Assembly: GCA_028023455.1 (NCBI GenBank)
Contig: JAQFVV010006719.1
Span: forward strand, 248,001 to 312,000
Direction: 5' to 3'
Source: Epiperipatus broadwayi
Taxonomy: Eukaryota > Onychophora > Udeonychophora > Euonychophora > Peripatidae
DNA length: 64,000 nucleotides
Positions within the stretch are counted from its first letter, which is position 1. Each line of letters starts with the position of its first letter. This document shows, piece after piece, positions 36,403 to 48,956 of the stretch. The notes beneath the pieces were generated by a model. That model was given only the letters and a program-made list of their open reading frames with translations, ran no database searches and was not told the origin of the DNA. Both the position numbers and the translations under genes were made by a program.

Positions 36403-36920
36403 ATATTTTAAGCCAATAAAATTCACATGAACACATGATTTTATTAATATTTATGTACTAATACAACATTTATATTTTGGCAACATTGAGATTAGTTAAC
36501 AATGATTTCAGAATGGTTTATTGTTGTCTTGAAATTATGTTAGTGTATATAAATCATGATCTGCATATAAGTATGTCAGTAAATGTTATGCATATATACA
36601 ATCAAAGATGAAGTGTAGGTGGGCCCATTGTACATTTTACGTTTACTGAGTTAGTTTACATATAGCTCGCTAGGGGGTTTTCAGTACTTCCACATGATTT
36701 CAATAATTTTGAAAACTGAATAATTTAAAAAAAAAAAAAATGGATAAGGGAAGAGTGATAATTTATTATTTATTAACAAGCAAACAAATAAGGCATTCTG
36801 AAAATTACAAAAAGCATATTTTAACTATCAACAAATAAGTTTTACTATTTGCACTATGAAAATTATTGTCTATTTAGAAAAATAATAATTCCATTCAAAG
36901 TTTCTAATAAAAATATAATT
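36403..36920. other. AT-rich spacer
   Basis: Nothing recognised. Confidence 0.4.
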
Positions 36921-37025
36921 GTCAAGAGTTGGTGGTCGAGTGGTCAGCACAGCTGCCTTACAAGCAGTTGTCTCGGGTTTGCGGGTTCGCTTCCCGGCCG
37001 ATGCTTTGACACATGAAGAAGAAAA
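36921..37025 (+). mobile_element. Minimal tRNA-tail SINE, TAC-loop variant (copy 4)
   Basis: It starts GTCAAGAGTTGGTGGTCG. The anticodon stem-loop GCTGC-CTTACAA-GCAGT reads TAC. An extended variable region, the B box GGGTTCGCTTCCC and TTTGACACATG with an A-rich tail follow. A weak 8-bp TSD (ATATAATT) lies on both sides. Intermediate between the Gly-like and the enlarged-variable-arm forms. Confidence 0.85.
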
Positions 37026-38019
37026 TATATATATAATTAACTGCCACTGACTTTCTTAAAATTGTGACTAAAGCAGACTTTTCTACTCCAATTAGAAGTA
37101 GTTTTTCTGCTGAATATGTGACATTCTCTACCGATTTTGATTATAAGATTTACGACTTTATTTTGTAAAAAACTGCATATTCAAATGGGTTGTAGACATA
37201 AGTTATTCTGTACGATTTCTAAAACTAGATGATGACAACACTTCCATTTTTTTTTTTAACTTTTTTTTTTTTTTTAAATATCTATACTTCAACATATGCC
37301 GTATAATCTTAATTCAAATTATTTGTTTTTGAACCCAAAACTATATATCATAGTAATCTTTGTAATATATTAATAGCTATATGAACTGAATGCAAATATT
37401 AATACTTATCTGGTAGAATTATAACATGTTTCATTTGATAAAATAAATATTAAAAAAGCAAAAAAACAACAACAAATTGCTGAAGTTATAATTAGAGGTT
37501 CCTGAATTGACTTTTGAATGAATGAAGCAAAAAAAAAAATACAGTTTTGTCAATATTGAACCATTGAATTCAACTATCACATGAGAGTAAATGTTATATG
37601 ATCAACTGAAAAACTGGTGATATAATTTCATAATTTATATTTGATGGCAAAAGAAAACAAAGTTCTAAAAAGGACTAGTTATACCACACAACATAAGTAA
37701 AAAATGAAATTTGGAACAGAGTTATTTGTGACTGCATGTATCATTACAACAAAGAATTTCTTCATGAATATCAAACATAATACAGCATCAACATAATTTA
37801 ATAATGTTCAGTTATTTTTTACTCTGAAAAAAATTAATTCAGAAAACCCTAGTCAATAATCTGAAAAACATGTCTGTACAATGATAAAAGTGTTAGACAA
37901 AAGGCAGGGATATCTAAATCAATTTGATGCTGAAAAAAGTATTTAAAAAATCTATTTGGTCATTTGATGGCACTCATATTTATGTTGCTACTTTATGTAT
38001 TGTTAAAAATTTGGCTTTT
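37026..38019. other. AT-rich spacer
   Basis: Nothing recognised. Confidence 0.4.
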
Positions 38020-38112
38020 TAATTTGGCATTCTGCCATTGCAAACACACCCTACTAGAGAAAGGTACATCATCCTGCTATAGCAAACACAGGCAACAGGT
38101 CTAATACATAAG
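38020..38112 (-). repeat. Family E short repeat
   Basis: Its reverse complement shares the order CTTTCTC, AGGGTGTGTTTGC and GGCAGAATGCC with the insert at 34772-34878. Only these two copies are seen. Confidence 0.5.
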
Positions 38113-39440
38113 CGCCAGAAATAACTTTCAATTTTAGTTTTTAAATACACTGTAACTGTCCACAATTACCCACGGGCAATTTGCATGGGATCTCCACATT
38201 CTGACACCACAGGATAAACAACCGTTTCTTTTATAGCCTGCTAAGATCAGATCTAATTAAATTATTGATTGCAAAATAATGACAAATGCTAAAAATAATG
38301 AGACCCTATAATTTATTCAAGTATATACATTTTTATAACACACACACAATAGCATAAATTGACTACCCTATTAATGCATAAATAAGTTATATATGATTAA
38401 CTATTAATTTTATGCACAGATAATATACAATATAATACATTCTTAATTGTTTCTAAACAACTATAACTTGCTGCACTGGTCACTCATCACAACTATTTAT
38501 TATTATAGTTTTAAAATTTAATAAACCTACAGTTTGCGGATATGATCAACTCATTTATGATAATAAATCATCTCATAAACTATTTAAACAAATGGATTAC
38601 CATAAATACTTTTGGATTGTAATATAGATAAGTAATTAAATGCTGTAAAAGTAAAGGTAAAAGACAGAAAATAATATTTATGTTACATTTTTTATAAATA
38701 AATAAATACATATGAGTTAGGAATATGCTATGTGTTGGGAATTTTCTTCAATCACATACTATTGTAAAGGTACTAAGTGTAAGAGAGACTGGCAATCACA
38801 AAACAATATCATCCAAGACATGTATAGAAACAAAACATATAATATACGGTAGGAATTTCTGTCTACCGCATACTACTGATCAAAATAATGAATGCACATG
38901 ATAGTCATTCACAAACAGTGTCACTATCATTTATGAATAAGTAAAACAAATACAAATAAATCTCATATATAAACAAACCAGCCTAAAATAGTTTCAGCAG
39001 CTCAATACACCCAAATTATCTTTCTCCAAATATGCAGGGTAGTTTGCTTAAAAGTGTAACTATTAAGAAAAAGAAAATGACAATCTTAATTTATTCTCTT
39101 GGTGCAGTATATTTTGTATCCAATTTAGAGTTCATTAAGCTATGATTAAATTATTATTTTGACAAAGTTTTATATTTATAGGTGGTGGAAATGACTGATT
39201 AACAAATACTAAGTCTTTAAAAATATGTCCAAGGATTGTGATAAAGAGGAAAAACTAATAGCGCTAGATATAATAAATTAGGATTGAATTTTGGAATGAT
39301 TGATTAAAACAAGATGGCAACCCCCATCATACTAGTTTCCAAACAGATTTAAAGAATCAATAATAATAATAACTTTTAAAATACTTTAAAAATACTAGAG
39401 ATAAATATCTAATGTTAGTACTATAAGAATATATTTTAAA
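38113..39440. other. AT-rich spacer
   Basis: No gene recognised. A less AT-rich patch at 38150-38260 has no assigned function. Confidence 0.4.
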
Positions 39441-39689
39441 GTTCATACCCATTCACTTTTATCATTAAGAGCTCAAGCTTGGACTTCAGTTGTAGGTATA
39501 TCTTTAGAGGACTTTGTTTGCTCAACTATAACTATAATGGTGGTAGGCTTTAATCATACTGATCTTAATTCCACAAGCAGCATTGGACAATACTTTTTTT
39601 CATTGATGATTGGTTTATTCCCAAAGCAGTAGACTTGAAGTTTAGGCATAAAATGGACACAACTAACTGACAGCCCTTTTCCTTATTTC

Positions 39690-39990
39690 TCTATGGATCT
39701 TAAGCCAGTGTTCTGCTGGCTGGTCAAAGTGAAGCAGATGTAGTTTCTCTACTCTTCCATCATATTTTTCAGCAGCAGACAAAATAAGTATATTGAATGA
39801 ATAATCAAAAAAGATCAGCACAATAAATCAATCCGAGTATCTCCTCAGCAATCCAAGTATATTGAGCACAATGAATTATAACCACTATTTATAGTTCCTG
39901 GAATTGGATCATCAGCAAAATGAGATCCATCGTCTGTCATTTCAATCCACTGATCTATTGGTGGGAGATAACTTTTAACTTCATTTTGGT
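39690..39990 (-). pseudogene. Antisense protein-like segments, unknown
   Basis: On the minus strand 39990-39885 reads without a stop through YLPPIDQWIEMTDDG and SHFADDPIPGT. 39785-39672 reads through SAAEKYDGRVEKLHLLHF and HWLKIHREIRKRAV in a second frame. The W...DG...DDP.PG spacing faintly recalls the helix-turn-helix/linker of mariner-type transposases, but nothing else matches that family. It may be a decayed transposase or exons of a host gene. Confidence 0.3.
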
Positions 39991-40701
39991 TTGCAGATTA
40001 TTGGGCCAATCATGACATTTACAATTTTATCTTTGAAAGGGATTACCAGACTAAATTACATCAAATACTTACTTCCTTAATTAATCAATCTCTTTATAAA
40101 AATTTTACTTACTTTTTCTAAGATAATGCCATTTCCACTTTTATAATTATAAAATACCTTTACTTTTAAAATAAACATAATTAATCATGTTGTATACATT
40201 TATCTGTGCATATGAATTATATATATATTTCATTTATTAAAATTGCTGAAATTATTGAAAACTTCTTTCGTTGATAAGTACAAAGACATTTTGCTTTTAT
40301 GTACTGTTTCCTGTCAGAATATCATTAATGATTGATTCTCTTGACAAGCTGATTGCAGAATTAACTCTAAATCAATGTAAATATTATATAATAACATATG
40401 TTCTGTATTTATCACAAAAATGGGCATGTCTGGATATGAGTTATGACATGAAATGTGACAGAATATTTCATATTTGAACCAACGATGGAACAAGGTGCTA
40501 TAATAAAATTTTGTTTTGCATTGGCCAAAACTGCTACTGAAATATTTAAAATGATTCATATTACGTATGGTAATAAAGGTAGCCATGAATTGCAAAAACA
40601 TTTTCATGTGATTTTAATGATTTTGTGATGACAGGGAGAAGGGTGATGATGATCTGCAAAAACACAAAACATAATTTCTTATTTCATGTTATAACTTGTG
40701 A

Positions 40702-40930
40702 TCCAGATATACTAACATCTTAAAATTTTTGTAGTGAATAATGAAACTATGTTGCACCATAACATTGTACCCCTGGAAAAAGTATTTTCAGATGGAAACC
40801 CACAATCCAGACATACTAGTATGTTGATTTTTTTATGAAAAATGAAACTATGTTGCAACATAATGCCGTACCTCCAGACATACTAGTACCTTAATTTTTT
40901 GTGAATAATGAAACTATGTTGCTATATAAT
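40702..40930. repeat. Three imperfect tandem units
   Basis: The words CCAGACATACTAGTA and AATGAAACTATGTTGC recur three times (starting near 40702, 40807 and 40876). Unit lengths differ, so these are diverged tandem copies. Confidence 0.8.
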
Positions 40931-42068
40931 AAATGCGTTAACTAAAAGACAGCACTGCAGCCATCTTGGAAAGAGAACCAATCACTTTTACACTGGGATC
41001 CAGTTTGTATTATTGCTCGTTTCCCCTCAATATAGTATATAATGAAATTTTTTTTAAAAAAAAAAAATGAATATTTACTTTCAGGGATTATTATTTGGGG
41101 AAATTTTTTTTTTCTTGAACAATATTTTCCTTTAATTTTGACTGCTATCCTGAAAAATTGTTTTGTCATTTTAAATATTAAGATTCTAATATAATTTTTG
41201 ATACATAAAAACTATTTAAAGAATAATATAAACATGTTACAGTGATTAGAAATAAATATTATTAGCATTTCAAAATGAAATAATTTAATCAAACTGAAAT
41301 TTCAATTAACATGTTAACTATTAAACTGTAATTAGCATTTTAATAATTATTTATAACATTTATTTTCATTAAAAAAAGTGCAAGTTAGCTTTACAACTAT
41401 GTGATTTAAAGAATACTTTGAATAAATCTAACTATTAGATAAACAAATTATTAAATTCACAAATTAAAAAAAAATATGGAAAAAAAAAACTAATTTCTAC
41501 TAAGTAAAGAATTTACAGATTTCATCAACATAAAACGGTTAGATATGAACTGCATTAAATAAAACAAATTAAAAAGGAATTAATAAACAATAACTAGGCA
41601 TAATAAATTTTTAAGAGTCAACATATACCCTAAAATGATTTATTTATAAATGAATAAATAAATGATTTAATTAGTTATAAAACAACTTAGAAGCAAAAGA
41701 TTGATATAATCATTTTAAATGTATAAAAATTATTGTAAATGAATTATTGAATTATTCATAAGAAATTAAATATATATTTTTACATTTTGAAATTATGAAA
41801 AATTCATTAATTACTTTTGACCCCCCCCCCCCGTAATAATCCAGTTTTGAAATATAGATTGAATATCATTGCTCGAAAAATACTGCTTTTAAAAAAGTAT
41901 TAATTAAAACATTAAATAGCACATAACTGAACAAAATTAGATATAATTTAAAGCATATTCAGATAAAAATTATATATCCAAGATATATTCAAAATACCTT
42001 TATATATATATATATATATATTAATTCATCAAACCACATACAATCATAAAAATGAATAATAGTTTATC
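40931..42068. other. AT-rich spacer with a C12 run
   Basis: C12 at 41821-41832 and (TA)n near 42002-42021. No gene seen. Confidence 0.45.
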
Positions 42069-42076
42069 ATGTATAT
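42069..42076. repeat. hAT target-site duplication, left
   Basis: ATGTATAT, identical to 44015-44022. Confidence 0.85.
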
Positions 42077-42786
42077 CAGGGGTGGCCAACTTTTGTGTTC
42101 ATAAGATCTACTTTTTATTTTAAAAATGTGTTGCAATCGACTTGTAATAGGTGTAGTCTAAGTGGAGGGAGGTGTGAAATACACCTGGGTCTCATTTTAT
42201 GCAGTAGATAGGTTCCTCAGAAAACGTGCACAAAAGAAATCGCACAAAAATAGACTTAACTTCCATTGAAAAATAGAGGATAGGTTACTGTAATTTTCAA
42301 AATCGCATAAAAGCAAAGCAACAACGTAAAGTTACTTTAAAATTCGCATAAAGAAAATAAGAAAATAAAATATGACTAGTTCAAATTTGGAAAAAATTGA
42401 TACAAAACAAACTTTTTTTACTTTTTTTATTAACTACAGTATTTAATTTTATTCAAAACAATATATTTTTATGCGTAATTAACAATTTTTTCATACGTGT
42501 ACGATATTTTAATTATTATTGCTATTTGAGACATCAGATTCGTCATGATGTGATGTGATATGAGGTACTGTAGCTTCTCCTTAAACGAAGTCAAGAGGAA
42601 ATACAACTAAAATGTTTTCCAATCACTGTTGATCTTTCTCATTTCGCTAAGCGATCTAAAATTAAAATTTTTGTTTCCAAAGAAATTCATTTTCTTGGGT
42701 GTTTTTTCCTCTCCATTAGGGTAAACTAAAAGTTTAAAATAAAAATAAGAACTTAGATTTACGATAATAAAAAGATACCGACTCAC

Positions 42787-43025
42787 CACTGTTGGGTAAA
42801 ATTTAATTAAAACTAACAATGAAAAATTAAATTCTTATTTTTGACTTTAATTTTTTAATTAAATTGAATTCTTATTTTTGACTTTAATTCTTAATTTTCA
42901 ATTCCGTTTAAAAATCAAATTTCATCATTTCACATCAATTTCAGATCACTGTTATGAATTTTTAAATTGTTAATTACAATTAAAAATCAGATTTTAATTG
43001 TCAAATTTAATTGTGCCCACCACTG
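42787..43025. mobile_element. Short TIR repeat nested third-level
   Basis: The left end CACTGTTGGGTAAAATTTAA faces the right end TTAATTGTGCCCACCACTG. The similarity and the CA-GTG ends suggest a hAT MITE, but the 8-bp flanks do not match, so the TSD is lost. Confidence 0.5.
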
Positions 43026-43049
43026 TTACCTTTTAAAAATAAACTTACA

Positions 43050-43353
43050 GACACTAAATGATTAATTGATTACATACTCTTTTTATAAAAAGCAAAAATA
43101 GAACGTGATTTAAAATGCAAAAATAACAACATACATAGTATATTTCATCTATAACATTTGAACAGATTTACATTATAGTCTTGTAAAATTTATTACTTGT
43201 GGACACTAAATCATTAATTAATTATGTACTCTTTTTTTAAAAAGCAAAAATAGAATGTGATTTAAAATGCAAAAACAGCAACATATTTAGTATAGTCATC
43301 TATAATGTTTGAACAGATTTACATTATAATCTTGTAAAATTTAATATGTGTAT
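43050..43353. repeat. Tandem duplication, 152-bp period
   Basis: GACACTAAAT starts both units (43050 and 43202). Both contain AAAAGCAAAAATAGAA and GAACAGATTTACATTATA. Confidence 0.85.
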
Positions 43354-43445
43354 ATAAAATGGGGAAATCCTGATTTTAACTGAATTATGAACTTCTTTAT
43401 TGCATAAAATCTATTACAGTACTATTATAAAGCGCTGAAAATATT

Positions 43446-43571
43446 GAAATTATTAGATGGAAGTCGAACTCCAATAATGCTACAACTTTAAATATGACGC
43501 GAGTGCGCAAAATTTATAACATTTAAAGTAATAGTGCATTATCGGAGCTCGACTTCTGATCTAATAATTTT
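43446..43571. repeat. Inverted repeat hairpin
   Basis: AAATTATTAGAT, GAAGTCGAACTCC and AATAATGC are mirrored as GCATTATCGGAGCTCGACTTC and ATCTAATAATTT. The arms are 40-50 bp. Probably a small MITE inside the nested element. Confidence 0.75.
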
Positions 43572-44746
43572 TATCACATAAAAGAAAACCGCATACAAAG
43601 ATATTAAGAAGAAATATGAATCACATACCTTCAAAATCACATTAAATAAATCCGCATAAAACGAGACCTGGGTGTACATACTATTTTTATATATCTATCT
43701 AGTAAAAAATAATTATTTAATGGGCCAAAAAACTCATGTCCAGGGAAATTAAAGCAACATGAGTAATTATTAACAATATTTATTAATTCAAATTAGATAC
43801 ATTAAATCAAGATTAAAAATATTATTTTCAATAATGATATGGCTTAGTGGACTTCACCTATCTAGAATTTAAAAAAAATTTAGAACAAAAACAGAAATAA
43901 CAAAAAAAACTTGAAAATCTTGACTTAATTTGTTTCACTCATTACCCGACAGCTCTTGCCAGATTGAACTCGCGATCGACCAGTAGATCGCGATCAACTT
44001 GTTGGCTACCCCTGATGTATATCAATGCACATGTAATGAAAACCAACAATTCCAGAATTAATAGCTTGGCTACATTATCATTATCCACTGATATAGATGG
44101 TTAGCTATTTACTCATTTAAATGCTTAAGTGTTGTTTGATAAATTAATTTTTCTACATGTATTTAAGCATGTTTTAGCATAAATCTTGATTGTGTTAAAT
44201 AATTCCTATATTAATCATATATTTAAAATAATTAGCTTGTTGAAATTCAATTCCTGGCATAACGTTTATAAATTGTAATAGATATAATGAAATAAATAGT
44301 GTCATATCTATTTAATGGTCATCCATGTGGTCTTTGATCAACAGTAATTGTTGCGGCTGAATAATTAAAAGTAGCAGCTTTTTGTTGAAGGAGTTATTAA
44401 AAATAATATTTTATAAATTTTAAAAAACAGTAATGGAATAAGTTTTATTAGAAAAAGATGAAAAGTTTAAATTTTAAGAAAAAAGTAAGTAATAATATTT
44501 TACAGTAGTTTTTATTATCAAAAAATAAAAGATTTAGAAATAGAAAAAAAAAAAGAATTTAAAATAATGTATGGCAGAATTTATGTTGGTGTATGTTTGT
44601 TTGCTTCAAAAACAATATAATTAAAGGAGATTAATATTTTTTAAAAAATAGACTTTTTTAAAGAAAAATAGGAGATCAAAAAGATTAAGATTTTATTTTA
44701 ATGTTGCATTTTTGTATTTGGAAACAATAGAGTGAAAAACAAAGTA

Positions 44747-44757
44747 TAATTAGATAA
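44747..44757. repeat. TSD, left (11 bp)
   Basis: TAATTAGATAA is repeated at 45370-45380. Confidence 0.75.
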
Positions 44758-45369
44758 AATGTGATATGTTGGACTATTTCCATCATTTATGAGTGAATGT
44801 TGAATGTATAAAAAATTTTAAACTTTATTTAAACTTTCCAAATACAAACAACTTGTTAGTAATAACACACAAATAGACAATACAGATTAGTAATTACACA
44901 AAGTTTTGAGTAGTATTATTCTCTTCTCTTCTTCAGGTGTTGCTGGCCTATATGCACAGTGATAATATTCACTTAGAAGTTGAACTTGCACCTTTAGATT
45001 CTTGAATATCGAATTTAAGGCAAACGCTCTACCAATTGGCCTTTGACAGAATAGCTCAGTTGGTAAAGTGTTTGCCTTAAATTCGATATTCAAGAATCTA
45101 AAGGTGCGAGTTCAACTTCTAAGTGAATATTGTCACTGTGCATATAGGCCAGCAAAACTCAAAGAAGAGTGGAGAATACTACTCGAAACATTGTGTAATT
45201 ACTAACCCGTATTGTCTATTTGTGTGTTATTGCTAAGAAGTTGTTTGTATTTGGAAAGTTTAAATAAAGTTTAAAATTTTCTATACATTCAACATTCACT
45301 CATAAATGATGTAAGTAGTCCAACATATTACATCTTATAATATACCATCATTACAAACTTTCAGACAAA
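44758..45369. mobile_element. Head-to-head tRNA-SINE palindrome, family C copy 2
   Basis: The centre lies near 45048. On the plus side, GCTCAGTTGGTAAAGTG (A box) and GAGTTCAACTTC (decayed B box) follow. The minus side mirrors them. The tails (GAAACATTGTG, TATTTGGAAAGTTTAAATA, CACTCATAAATGATG, GTCCAACATAT) point outward. The right arm extends about 35 bp further, and that extension matches the longer left arm of the copy at 32397, so it belongs to the unit. The 11-bp TSD shows integration as one piece. Confidence 0.85.
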
Positions 45370-45380
45370 TAATTAGATAA
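45370..45380. repeat. TSD, right (11 bp)
   Basis: Partner of 44747-44757. Confidence 0.75.
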
Positions 45381-45402
45381 GTATAATATAGTTTACTCCA
45401 AA

Positions 45403-45500
45403 TCAAAAGTGTTGATGGCCTAGTGGTTAGTATAGCTGTCTTCCAAGCAGCTGGCCCAGATTCACTTCCCAGTCAACACATTTGACATATGAAAAAAAAA
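45403..45500 (+). mobile_element. tRNA-Gly(TCC)-headed minimal SINE (copy 5)
   Basis: A diverged copy of the Gly(TCC)-type head: GATGGCCTAGTGGTTAG A box and CTTCCAA anticodon loop are kept, while the B box is decayed to GATTCACTTCCC. The tail TTTGACATATG and poly(A) follow. Confidence 0.8.
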
Positions 45501-46348
45501 AGTCAAAAATTTAATCAAATAGATAATTAAAATATTTTATTTTAATTAAATGTAATTAAGATATCTAAGGTTGTGAAAAACAGAAGCCGGTCATTAAGGC
45601 TACATAAGCAAGTTTTTTTAAAGAAACCAATTCTTAACTATTCGCTCTGCTTTCAGATTGTTCATAGAAACTGAATTTATGTTTTGTGGATAAGAAGGAG
45701 AAAGCACAAATGATTACCTGAAGTCTACCTTAACCACAACATTTGTTAATTTGAAATACTATTTTAAAGAAGTTCTAACTCAAAACACAATTGAGAAAAT
45801 ATGATGCTAGATAAATTAGCTATGATACAAAGTACTTGAAAAAAAATCCTTGGTCTACTTGAAACTGGAAAAGATTTATTATTTTAATTGCTCCAGATTC
45901 AAATCACTTTGTAGTCATGAAGGTTAATGCTACTAACATTATGCATTGTTAAGCCTTTTATGCTTTTTGTGTGTATATTAACATGTAATCATTTACAAAG
46001 GATGCTATCTCAACCTTTTGAAATCAAAGAAAGCACTTATATAATAATACAAATAACTTGATTGAGTTTAAAATTTTATTAGCTTGGATAGTTATTAGAC
46101 AGAATAATATAATCCAGCTTCTTAATAATGATGGACAATAACCAGAAACTGGTATGAAAATGTAAATAATGATCAACTGGATATTTACTGACATTGTCAC
46201 TCAATAGCATGAATACAATGAATTATTGCTCTTATTATATGCGTATAATACTTGTTTTTTATAAAATAAAATCAAAAAAGGTGTCATTAAATTTTTTAAA
46301 AATCCTTTTTATTCAATTTACTGTTTTTAAATTTTTGTCTGAGAAATT
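45501..46348. other. AT-rich spacer
   Basis: Nothing recognised. Confidence 0.4.
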
Positions 46349-46452
46349 TTTTTTTTTCACATGTCATAGTCTCGGATGGGAGGCAAACCCGCAACAACCG
46401 TCTACAACTAACTGCTTGATTGCAAGGCGGATGCGCTGACCTCTCGGCTTCA
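46349..46452 (-). mobile_element. Minimal tRNA-tail SINE (copy 6)
   Basis: On the minus strand: GCCGAGAGGTCAGCGCA (A box), the enlarged variable arm, GGGTTTGCCTCCC (B box changed), then TATGACATGTG and poly(A). The 5' end lacks the GTCAAGCGTTGTT start, so it is slightly truncated. Confidence 0.85.
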
Positions 46453-46627
46453 ATTTTCTTCCATTTCCCAATTTCTAATCTAATTGAAACTTCCCAATAA
46501 CAATGCCTTTTTTAATGTTCGCAAATGATTTTAACAAAAAACAAAAACACAAAAAATTAAAAATCTATAATTTTATATAGGATTCTGTACTAAAAGGTAG
46601 AAAATAAAACTAATTAAAAAAATAAAT

Positions 46628-46832
46628 ACACTAAAAAGTAAAAAATAAATTTTATTTAGCTGTCACAGTATTTTTAATATTATGTGATGAAAATAAAAGT
46701 GTGCAGCTCTTGTGTTTAGAAATAGTTTTAGCCTATTTTTGAACATGAATGTTATATACTTATATTTTGATCACATAATATCAAAAAATATTATGAAAGT
46801 AATAAAAAAAAGTATTTCTTACTTTTTGGTGC
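46628..46832. mobile_element. Foldback element, family G copy 2
   Basis: CACTAAAAAGTAAAAAATAAA on the left is mirrored by TACTTTTTGGTGC on the right. Both arms contain AATATTATGTGAT and its complement. It resembles the palindrome at 18314-18541, including the AAAATAAAAG-GTG inner border. Confidence 0.75.
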
Positions 46833-47261
46833 TTTTTTTTTTTTATACTTTTAATGCATTTATATGAATAAAAGCATTTCTTTAAAAAAAAATATTTTTA
46901 TATTTTAAGTCTACTTGTCAATTGTTTTGAAAGTAATATTGCAATTATATAACAGTTAACAACAAATGGGGGCAACTACTTTTAAACTAAGTGATTGAAA
47001 TGTAAAAAAAAAAATTCTGAAAACAAATCGGAATGAAAAAACTGAAAAAATAAAATGACAAAAATAAAACATAAATTTAAAAAAAAAACTAATAAAATTA
47101 TATTAATTAATACAATAACCAATAACAAAATTTAAAAAACATCGCTACAGAATATATTCAAGTAAGCATAAAATATTTATAGCAATTCTGTCCATATTTT
47201 AGTGTCACCCAGTTCAAGCTATAGTTATCAATAAATGCTAAACGGTTTGTGTATTAAAAGT

Positions 47262-47415
47262 AAGCACTAGATAGAGATTGTGATGCACAAGTCTTCTAGC
47301 ATTCATTGATTAGTATGGCTTGCACTAGGTGGCACTACTGTAGGAAGAGTTGCTACTGTTTTAACAGAATTGCTAGCATAAGAAATGAAGAGCATGTAAT
47401 ATTTTAGTGGTTTAA
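47262..47415 (+). repeat. Family B SINE-like repeat, 3' half
   Basis: GATGCACAAGTCTTCTAGCAT, GTGGCACTACTGTAGG, TTGCTACTGTTTTAACAG and TTTTAGTGGTTTA are in the family order. It is 5'-truncated relative to the copy at 13318. Confidence 0.75.
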
Positions 47416-48956
47416 AAATTATTTGAATGATTAACTGCATGAAGATGATATGACATTGGAGCATCAGAAGTAATGATTAAGTTTTCATCCAGTTATTTTT
47501 AGCATTCATGCTCATCAACTATATAACAACAAATTTAAATTAAATAAAATATTCTATTATGTAAAACATGTAATAAGATATTTAATTCAATTCAGTTTTA
47601 TTAAGCATGTAATATCAGAGTAATAACATGGCAATTATAGTTCCGCTTTTACAGTAGAATTATATGAAATATCAAATTATATCTATATTTACTAAAACTG
47701 TCTTGTAAATTAAATGTTATATACTGCTTTAAAAAAAACCAGCCATTTTCTAAATATTAAGTCAATATTATTACTAATAAAATATTCCAGTAGTATGTTA
47801 AATGAAATGTTTGAAAATTAAAAACATTAAACAAATTATTGGTAAAAAATAAATAAATAAATAACGAAATAAAAGCCAAAACTTTATTAAAACTATTTTT
47901 AATGGAAATAGTAGCAAATATTTTGAAAGTAAAAGCAGTCATTTTAATTTAAAGGTCATAGTTATACATTAATAAACTATAAAAAATTCCAGATAATAAT
48001 GTTATACAAATATTTTGAACAAAATTCCATAAAATTATAGTTAAAAAATTTATAAAACAAATAATATATATTGCTTAATTTCATAAAAACATTTTTCAAA
48101 TATTTTTGTTACTATAATATTGAAATTAACTAAATTGTGGTAATAGAGTATAACTCAAAGAATATAGAAAACTTTAGATTTGAAATAAATCAATTTTACC
48201 TACAAATAATTTTATTACAAGAATTTATTTTATTATGATATATACATACAATACATTTAAAAAATTGAGAATGGGGGTAGTATTATTAAGCAAAAATCTA
48301 ACCTTAATAAATTATTTTTTTTAAAAAAAAAAAACATTATAAAAACTAAGCAAAGTCGATTAAAATATAAGACAATTAATCATTTGCGAACAATAAAGTC
48401 ATGGCATTATCTAAAATAATATTTATTATTTTTAATTATTATTTATCAAATAAGTTATAAATATACAAATGGACAATTAATAAGCCAATAGATCTATCAA
48501 TTCTATTTAGCGCGGATTTAATTTTATTTCATATTCCCCTCACCCCTTCTAATGTTTGTAATATTGATTTTTGTGTTTAAAAATGAGAATTTTATTAATT
48601 TAATCCATTTTATTTTTGAAAGTTATTATTTTATAGCTAATAATTAAAGATATAATTGAAGTGTCAACAAAAGTTAAAAACTAATCCTTTCGGGGGGGGG
48701 GGGGGCAGATGCATATTTTGAGCATTTGTGCCAATCTGATTCATGTATTTTTTAAAATATAACATTATTAAATATTTACTTTTTCAAAGTTTTGACACAA
48801 TTTCTTTCTCCAAAATATTTCTTTCTCTTATCGAACTGGTAATAAAAGAACGAGATTCTAGGCTTCTCTCTTTGCTAGTAGATTTTTGATTTCATTTGAG
48901 CTTATTTACAAAATTTCATTATACATGTATAATTTATATCCTTGGAGTTTGGATGT
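47416..48956. other. AT-rich spacer with a G14 run
   Basis: G14 at 48692-48705. No gene seen; the frame at 47757-47942 is AT-noise. Confidence 0.45.

Larger units (their letters stand above)
42182..43674. mobile_element. Tc1/mariner-like TIR element nested in the hAT
   Basis: The ends are CACCTGGGTCTCATTTTATG and, reversed, CACCCAGGTCTCGTTTTATG. TA dinucleotides flank both sides, as expected for a Tc1/mariner target. At 1.49 kb it would be long enough for a transposase, but no coding trace was recognised. It contains a third TIR repeat, a 152-bp duplication and a hairpin. Confidence 0.75.
42077..44014. mobile_element. hAT element with nested TIR elements
   Basis: The outer ends are CAGGGGTGGCCAACTTTTG and the complement-type end CAACTTGTTGGCTACCCCTG. 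With the perfect 8-bp TSD this identifies a hAT-superfamily insertion. Its own sequence is mainly 42077-42180 and 43677-44014; the remainder is nested (see 42182-43674). No transposase remains, so it is non-autonomous. Confidence 0.88.

Noticed and set aside
39885-39990. Mariner transposase linker
   Set aside because: Only a loose W...DG...DDP.PG spacing; the following sequence does not fit the family.
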